From the NCBI GenBank assembly GCA_029204225.1, contig CM055096.1, positions 41,312,519 to 41,376,518 on the forward strand: a DNA stretch of 64,000 nt. Direction: 5' to 3'. Below are positions 58,891-64,000 of the stretch, piece by piece. Position numbers and translations under genes: made by a program. Position 1 is the stretch's first letter; the number at the start of each line of letters is the position of its first letter. Below the pieces are notes generated by a model. The model had not been told where the DNA came from. It made no database searches and worked only from the letters and a program-made list of their open reading frames with translations. Source of the stretch: Diphasiastrum complanatum. Taxonomy: Eukaryota; Streptophyta; Lycopodiopsida; Lycopodiales; Lycopodiaceae.

Positions 58891-61117
58891 GAAACCCAAG
58901 GACCAAATAGAGAAGGACACTGGAACGAGTATCAAAGTAACCTCAACTCATGAAGGAAAAGCAGCTTCTGTTGTTGGTAACTCATTCCACTTACAAATTT
59001 TTTGTGCTAAGAGATTCTAGAACAGAAGTCTGTTATGCAACAGTTACCAAAATGTTCTAGGCAAAGATTGTTATTCTTTAACAGTCAATTGGGCCTTTTA
59101 CAAGAAGGCCTCTAGCAATGACGTCCCTTTTAAGTACTAGTATGAACCGATATATCAAACTAACAAGCAAAAGAAGACTTGAAGAATATAATGACATAAA
59201 AGCAAATACAAGCCAATGAAATGAGTGAGCACTTAAAAATTTCAGATATACACTATAATAACAGTCAAGTTGCTCAGGTCAATTGATGAGTAAAATTTTG
59301 CAGGAAAGAGTTGGCTACATATTCTTGGTTACTATATTCTTATGTAACCTAAAATCTTTCATTCGCCTGAAAGTGTCAGCATATCTAGGTAGCAAGAGTG
59401 TGACATTTCTGGTTTTTGTGACAGATGTCAAAGGCCACTCAGAGTGGGCTGTGCAAGAAGCATTGAAGCGCATACAAGAGGTGTTGAATGAGGTCGGTTT
59501 ATCATGTTCAAGAATACTAGCAAGAATTTTTTTTCTTTTTCTCCTTTTTACAGCCAACATTGGATTGGAAGCCCAAAGGTTGATAAATGCCTCTATGACA
59601 ATCAATGTTTTGAGGGCCGATTCGAATAGGCGGTTCGAATCGGCCGATTCGAACCTCTAAAAAAAAATTCTATTCAACATATGTAATTACGACCTGATAC
59701 TACCTTATATAACCCATTTCAGTATGTTTCCAACCTGTTACTAGTAACGTTATACAACCCATTTCAGTATCGTTAAGTTCAAACTTCAGCGTTCCATTCT
59801 ATGATCTATTACCTAGGACTCTTCACTCAGTAGACTGGTATCTGGTACAGTATGCTAACAAAACATCCATTACAAGAAATGAAACATGGGAGGTTGATCT
59901 TCGTCAAAGAAACATGAGTATATGAGCTGCAGCTGCTCTGAATTTGAACGAATCAGATTATAAATAGATGCATTCTGAATTTTCTATGCACGTATACAGG
60001 GAATCAAAAAATCTTGGTACAAACAGCATATAGCTTACATTTTCACAAGTATAGATTACAACCATACAGTTATCCATATACTGTTGTTACCAGATAACTG
60101 TATGTTTATTGCAATGATCAGAAAATCGATTCGAACCTTTATTTACCCTAAACCCTAAAACCGATTCGAAGACTTTTCTGATTCGAACCGGCCCGATTCG
60201 AACTGCGATTCGTTGTTCGAATCGGCGATTCGTGAAACATTGATGACAAGAATGGACGGCTAAGCATGCAGAAATGTTTTTTTTTTGCTCAAGGCAACTT
60301 GCCTAGAAAATTGAATTGTTATGTATTTGATTGCAGCATTGGTAAATAGGTGTTTTCTCTGTCTCCTTATTAGAAAGGTAATGTAGGATTGAATTTTGGA
60401 CTTTTACCAAGTTTTTTAGATTGGATATGTCCTAATCCTCCTACAGTATATTTTCAATGCCTTGCATTGATGATGAACAAATCCACAGGTTAATCTAATG
60501 ATCAGAAACTTCAGCTCCATAAACTCAACACTGTTTAGGGCAGGAAAGTTTTGTACGTCTGAATTTTTTTCATGGATTTTTCATTTCAATCTACTGACTG
60601 AATTGTTTTATTTTTCCTTGCATCCAGGTGCACTTTTAACTCTATTAACTCTTCCATAGATCTTCCACATACCCAGGAAAAAATTGAGCTATTTGTACAC
60701 TCAAGCATAGGTTTTATGCAAAGGAAGTGTAACCAATAGTTCACTGAAGGTCTGTAGAGTGAAGATCTGTAGGTGAGAGTATTGATTGCACTTCATGTAG
60801 GGGAAATTTGGCTGTAAAATTGATCGAGGATTCTGATGAATGGTAGTTCAGCAAAGTACATTCTCTTATCAATCATTTGTGTTACCTGCAGGCAGTTAAA
60901 AGTCAATTGCAGTATACACACTTCATCTCTTTGCCTTTAGCAATTCATCCCACTCTTGTTGAGAAACTTTGGAGTTTTCAGGAATCCGTTCTAGCACTGA
61001 GCTCCAAATGTGGAGGCAATGCTGATGACCATGCAACAGAGTTGGACTCTCAATCTTGTGAAAAAGATGTAGCGAATGAGATTTCAATTACATCGTCTTC
61101 TGAATTGACAAAAACAC
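58891..61117 (+). CDS. ASCC1-like: ASCC1-like protein (KH domain + LigT-like domain), internal exons
   Basis: Three exons join in phase with GT-AG sites. 58891-58976 gives the second half of a KH domain (QIEKDTGTSIKV, then HEGKAASVVG). 59425-59492 gives the following helix (SEWAVQEALKRIQEVLNE). 60892-61117 gives YTHFISLPLAIHPTLVEKLW and an acidic, Ser-rich linker. The order KH domain, then [FY]-x-HF-x-SLPLAIHP, matches ASCC1 and its plant homologues, where a KH domain precedes an AKAP7/2H-phosphoesterase (LigT-like) domain; the HF..SLPL block starts that domain. Family members are linked to RNA/alkylation-damage repair complexes, a role only inferred here. The 5' exons (start codon, first half of KH) and the 3' exons (second HxT/S motif) are not identified, so the gene is partial in the window or partly lost. 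The three exons have no stop or frameshift. Confidence 0.75.
59603..60242. mobile_element. Nonautonomous hAT-like element (MITE) in the ASCC1-like intron
   Basis: The ends are inverted: CAATGTTT at 59603 and AAACATTG ending at 60242. They are flanked by ATGACAAT (59595-59602) and ATGACAAG (60243-60250), a target duplication of 8 bp with one mismatch, as hAT elements make. Both subterminal zones are packed with GATTCGAA/TTCGAATC motifs in both orientations, the usual kind of transposase-binding repeats. The 640-bp body has no coding capacity. It lies between the second and third recognised ASCC1-like exons. Confidence 0.75.
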
Positions 61118-61832
61118 GTGAGTTGGATTTTTGGTTTCAGGAACCCATACTGACTTTGCTCTAACTTCAGACTCCTATATTCTACTATGTCTTGTCCATT
61201 CTGATGTAGTAGCCCAACAATTATATGTTTTTCTTAAGACAAGTTCATGTTTGCAAATTTATCGAGCTAGGTCATTTTACCTTTATAGGAACCATAGGTT
61301 GATTGTTGATTGCTTTAACCGAGGTGATAATATTCAGGCCTAGCTTACCACCAGAACTGAATTGGTGAAAACTTAATTATTTAATTCTGGTATATAGTGC
61401 AGTATTCCTGTAGAAAAGGGCCAAACAACGCATTGCATATTCTCAGTCCCTGCTGAAACAACCAGGTGCCATTTGATATTTCTAAAACTTTTGCACATGT
61501 AAGTTGAGCAAGTAAGGCCTTAGGAAATAATGTTTGCATTATTTTGAACAGAAAGAACTTGTAAAGATAATAGGAGTCCAAAATCTGGACACTTTTTAGT
61601 AGATTTGAAGGCTCTTCTATCTTGGAATATTAATGTCTTTGAATAACGCAAAGACTGCAGAATAACTTCGTATATCTTTGGACACTTTTGTGGAAGGCCC
61701 TTATTTTGGAAATCAATGTTTTGAATATACCTAAAACTGCGTTTCTCTGAGATATCATGCAGTCTAGACACTTTCATAGAGGAAAATTTCAAAAACAACT
61801 GCTACCTATCGAGTTTTTCAAAAATTCTTCAG

Positions 61833-61978
61833 ACTGGGATCATCAAGTGTAGAGCCACAGCTAAAAGTTACTGATAAATCATATACTAAGACAGTAAAGA
61901 ATAGCCATGAAGAGATTGTAAGCACCTGTCCTCAGCATGCCACTGCAACTCCATTCACCCTTGACCATCATATTATCG
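61833..61978 (+). other. Possible further ASCC1-like exon
   Basis: Open between an acceptor (ATTCTTCAG) and a donor (TATCG|GTTATG). It encodes a segment with EPQLKVTDKSYTKTVKNS and TPFTLDHHIIG. It could belong to the variable linker of the gene, but its phase does not fit the donor at 61118, so either a splice site is misplaced or the exon is unrelated. Confidence 0.25.
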
Positions 61979-62639
61979 GTTATGGAATCTTGCTAGGCAA
62001 CCTAGTGAGATACCCGTGCTTTGACATGTTTTTTATTGCTCCATAAACTTTACTGTGTGCTAACAATAAACATCACATCATGCATGAACTTCCTTATAAT
62101 ATTATACGGCTTTTATTTTATGGAAATCCATCCATCAAGTTATTCTTTGTCATTGAGTGTTATGGACACACAATTCAATGTCAATGTATTAACATGACTC
62201 ACTACTAGTTTTGGCACCATTATTTATGGGCCCAAAATATTAAGTTAACAGTAGTCACTAATTGTTGAACCTAAAAATTGGTGCACTAAGCAATATTTGA
62301 ACTTCCTATGTCCTTATTTTTGGCTCTTTTCTTGACTTGTTTAAATAGTAGCTGAAAACTCTGATCAATAAGTTGATTGATTTTGGTGTCTTGAATTCGT
62401 TGTAGCAATTATGGACTACTGGGTCCATAGACAACATGTTTTACAGGGCATATATTCATTTACATAAATTAGTTGGCCACGAGACTTTTAAATTGATATA
62501 CCAGTTAGGTCAAGTGCCTTAAAGCTTCTATTTCAAGGTTCCTGTGGAAATAGGCTCTATGCACATTGATTTTTCAGCTTATGATCTGTATTGCTTGGGC
62601 TCTTTTGCCATCGATTCTATGTGAGCCTGTAGGTCGCTG
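61979..62639. other. Stretch without a recognised gene
   Basis: AT-rich, no coding match. The rest of the ASCC1-like LigT domain is not found here. Confidence 0.35.
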
Positions 62640-63089
62640 GTCTGTAGCAATCTAGTTTGATGTTCAACCTACTGAAAAATTCTCAAAAACAGTGATGAAA
62701 AACCAATTTTTCACCTCCCTGTCCAGCGCTGGCCCTGCTAAGAAAATTTGCTTGAAAACCCCTCAAACTTCCCTGGATTTCTCTGAAATTTCAGAGGTAG
62801 ATGTCTGATCCCACAGCGATGGACCTGCTCGCTGGTTTCTACTCTAAATCCTTTCTAAAATCTCCTATCAGATGTCTGAAATCTGATATAGATTGCTGCC
62901 TTTCCAGCGATTTACCTATAGAAGGAATTCTACTTCCTACAACTGTAAATTCTCAGTGAATTTTAAGGGTTTGAAGGCTGCACCTACAGCGATTCTCCTC
63001 CTCTAATCTTTTCTGAGAAACTTGAAGAAGTTCTGAGCAATCTAGCTACTTTCTCCACTGCTGAAAACTGAATTCCCTAAGATGGAGAT
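62640..63089 (-). other. Leader region of a minus-strand LTR retrotransposon
   Basis: Non-coding on the minus strand directly downstream of the primer binding site at 63102-63090. The gag expected beyond it is not recognisable. Confidence 0.4.
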
Positions 63090-63102
63090 GGCTCTGATAC
63101 CA
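63090..63102 (-). promoter_or_regulatory. Primer binding site of a minus-strand LTR retrotransposon
   Basis: On the minus strand this is exactly TGGTATCAGAGCC, the initiator-methionine tRNA primer site. One base away, the plus strand reads TGTAATAG at 63104 (LTR end ...CTATTACA on the minus strand), which fits the TG...CA rule. Confidence 0.7.
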
Positions 63103-63103
63103 G

Positions 63104-63450
63104 TGTAATAGATCCTAACACCACAGTAGGGCAAACACTAACTGATCCACCCAACCTTGCCTACTCCCTCATATAGAGGTAAGCCCCTCCTAGCCCAGTG
63201 TGAGGACTGGTAGCATGCTACTGCCAAGTGTCGGCCACGTGGCACTGACGTGGCCGACTGCACGTCGGGACCCAACTGGGAGCCCTATCCTGCTGATAGG
63301 GTCCCTAGGCTGTGTTAGGCCCGCCATGGCTATGGACCGTGCTGGGGCACACTACTCACACTGTCTTGCCCTATTGGTCATGTACGCTGGACACGACCCT
63401 GACTGTGGTATCTGACCTATCTGTGTTCTCTAGGGTTCGGCACTGGTTAC
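63104..63450 (-). mobile_element. 5' LTR of a minus-strand LTR retrotransposon (outer end uncertain)
   Basis: It adjoins the primer binding site. A TATA-like CTCTATATGAGGG (minus strand) lies at about 63169-63181. The DNA is richer in G+C than its surroundings. The outer boundary is a guess, because no second LTR copy is in the window. Superfamily (copia or gypsy) unknown. Confidence 0.5.
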
Positions 63451-63630
63451 GAGCTCGTAACAGGGAGGTCAGCGAGGTAGCTAGCGAGGGTGAGCATCCA
63501 TCAGTGAGGAGGGGGCATCCAGCGAGGGTGGAGCAGTCGCAATCATCTTCAAGGACAGTGAGGGGTAGAGCAAGGGAAGCGAGGGGAGCTGTAGCGAGCA
63601 GGGCTGGAGAAGCACTGAGGGGAAGTGGGG

Positions 63631-63634
<4 letters not shown>

Positions 63635-63707
<73 letters not shown>
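63635..63707. repeat. (GA)n microsatellite
   Basis: About 36 AG dinucleotides, the second longest such run in the window. The preceding 150 bp are G/A-rich and open in one frame only because of low complexity. Confidence 0.95.
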
Positions 63708-63709
<2 letters not shown>

Positions 63710-64000
63710 GTGGTATGGAAATTGAAAATGCTTGAGCTATTGTGGTACACAAGCGCATCTTCATGTCTCTCAGATCATATGCATCATGTCCAATTATTGA
63801 ACCCTAAACAGTAAAACCCCACAGCCATAATCATCATACACAGTTACACAAAAATTGAGAGCAGATTGATAGCAGATGCACTTCACAGAAATACACCCCC
63901 CCTAATAGCATTCCATAAACACATACATTACATTGCAATACACCAGGCACGCGTTGCACAAAGAACACACTGTACATTAATTCATCAGATGTATCAAAAC
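63708..64000. other. End of window, nothing recognised
   Basis: No coding or repeat feature seen. Confidence 0.4.

Noticed and set aside
63312-63750. Open frames of 89-137 codons near the end of the window
   Set aside because: They run through the GA repeat and a low-complexity G/A-rich stretch; no domain is present.

Overview
The window looks like nuclear DNA of a land plant with a large, transposon-filled genome. Two dispersed host genes are split by GT-AG introns, and most of the recognisable sequence between them is decayed Ty3/gypsy, Ty1/copia, LINE, hAT and Helitron-like material. The genes, LTRs with a TGGTATCAGAGC-type primer binding site, a tRNA-derived SINE and many (GA)n/(CT)n tracts all fit a plant. 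I cannot fix the lineage. The style of the LINE and gypsy families makes me think of a fern or gymnosperm, but that is a weak inference. No tRNA or rRNA gene, CRISPR array, operon or bacterial feature was seen.

Layout. 0.2-0.8 kb: a possible small DNA transposon with a 10-bp target duplication. 1.4-6.5 kb: the 3' half of an RNFT1-like RING-finger E3 ubiquitin ligase; its first visible intron (4.1 kb) holds a broken hAT transposase on the opposite strand. 9-12 kb: a diverged 119-bp tandem repeat, a copia remnant and a Pif1/Helitron-type helicase remnant. 12.6-13.5 kb: a cluster of (GA)n arrays. 15.4-19.6 kb: Ty3/gypsy pieces, including one element with a 5' LTR and primer binding site but most of gag-protease-RT deleted. 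23.3-24.1 kb: a copia fragment on the minus strand.

25.9-29.2 kb is the most unusual non-retroelement stretch. It carries a four-exon minus-strand reading frame of 142 codons that resembles the catalytic-cysteine half of a Ulp1/SENP (C48) protease, a decayed second copy of its last exon, and two unrecognised spliced-looking frames.

29.3-37.9 kb is a composite retrotransposon block: a LINE 3' end, gag-protease of one gypsy family, a 144-bp inverted copy of that gag, a nearly full chromodomain gypsy of a second family with its 3' LTR, then integrase, chromodomain, polypurine tract and 3' LTR matching the first type. 40.3-40.5 kb: a SINE. 40.6-41.0 kb: a GGGCAG-rich tract. 41.8-48.1 kb: two related gypsy pol remnants in opposite orientation plus a copia fragment. 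52.1-54.0 kb: a LINE remnant with a 269-bp internal tandem duplication. 58.9-61.1 kb: exons of an ASCC1-like gene (KH domain plus LigT-like domain) with a 640-bp nonautonomous hAT-like element in an intron. 62.6-63.7 kb: the 5' end of another LTR element on the minus strand and a long (GA)n tract.

The two host genes have no evident functional link. The rest of the window is best read as layers of insertion, deletion and rearrangement around them. Exon boundaries were placed by eye from GT/AG sites and protein similarity, so they are approximate unless stated.
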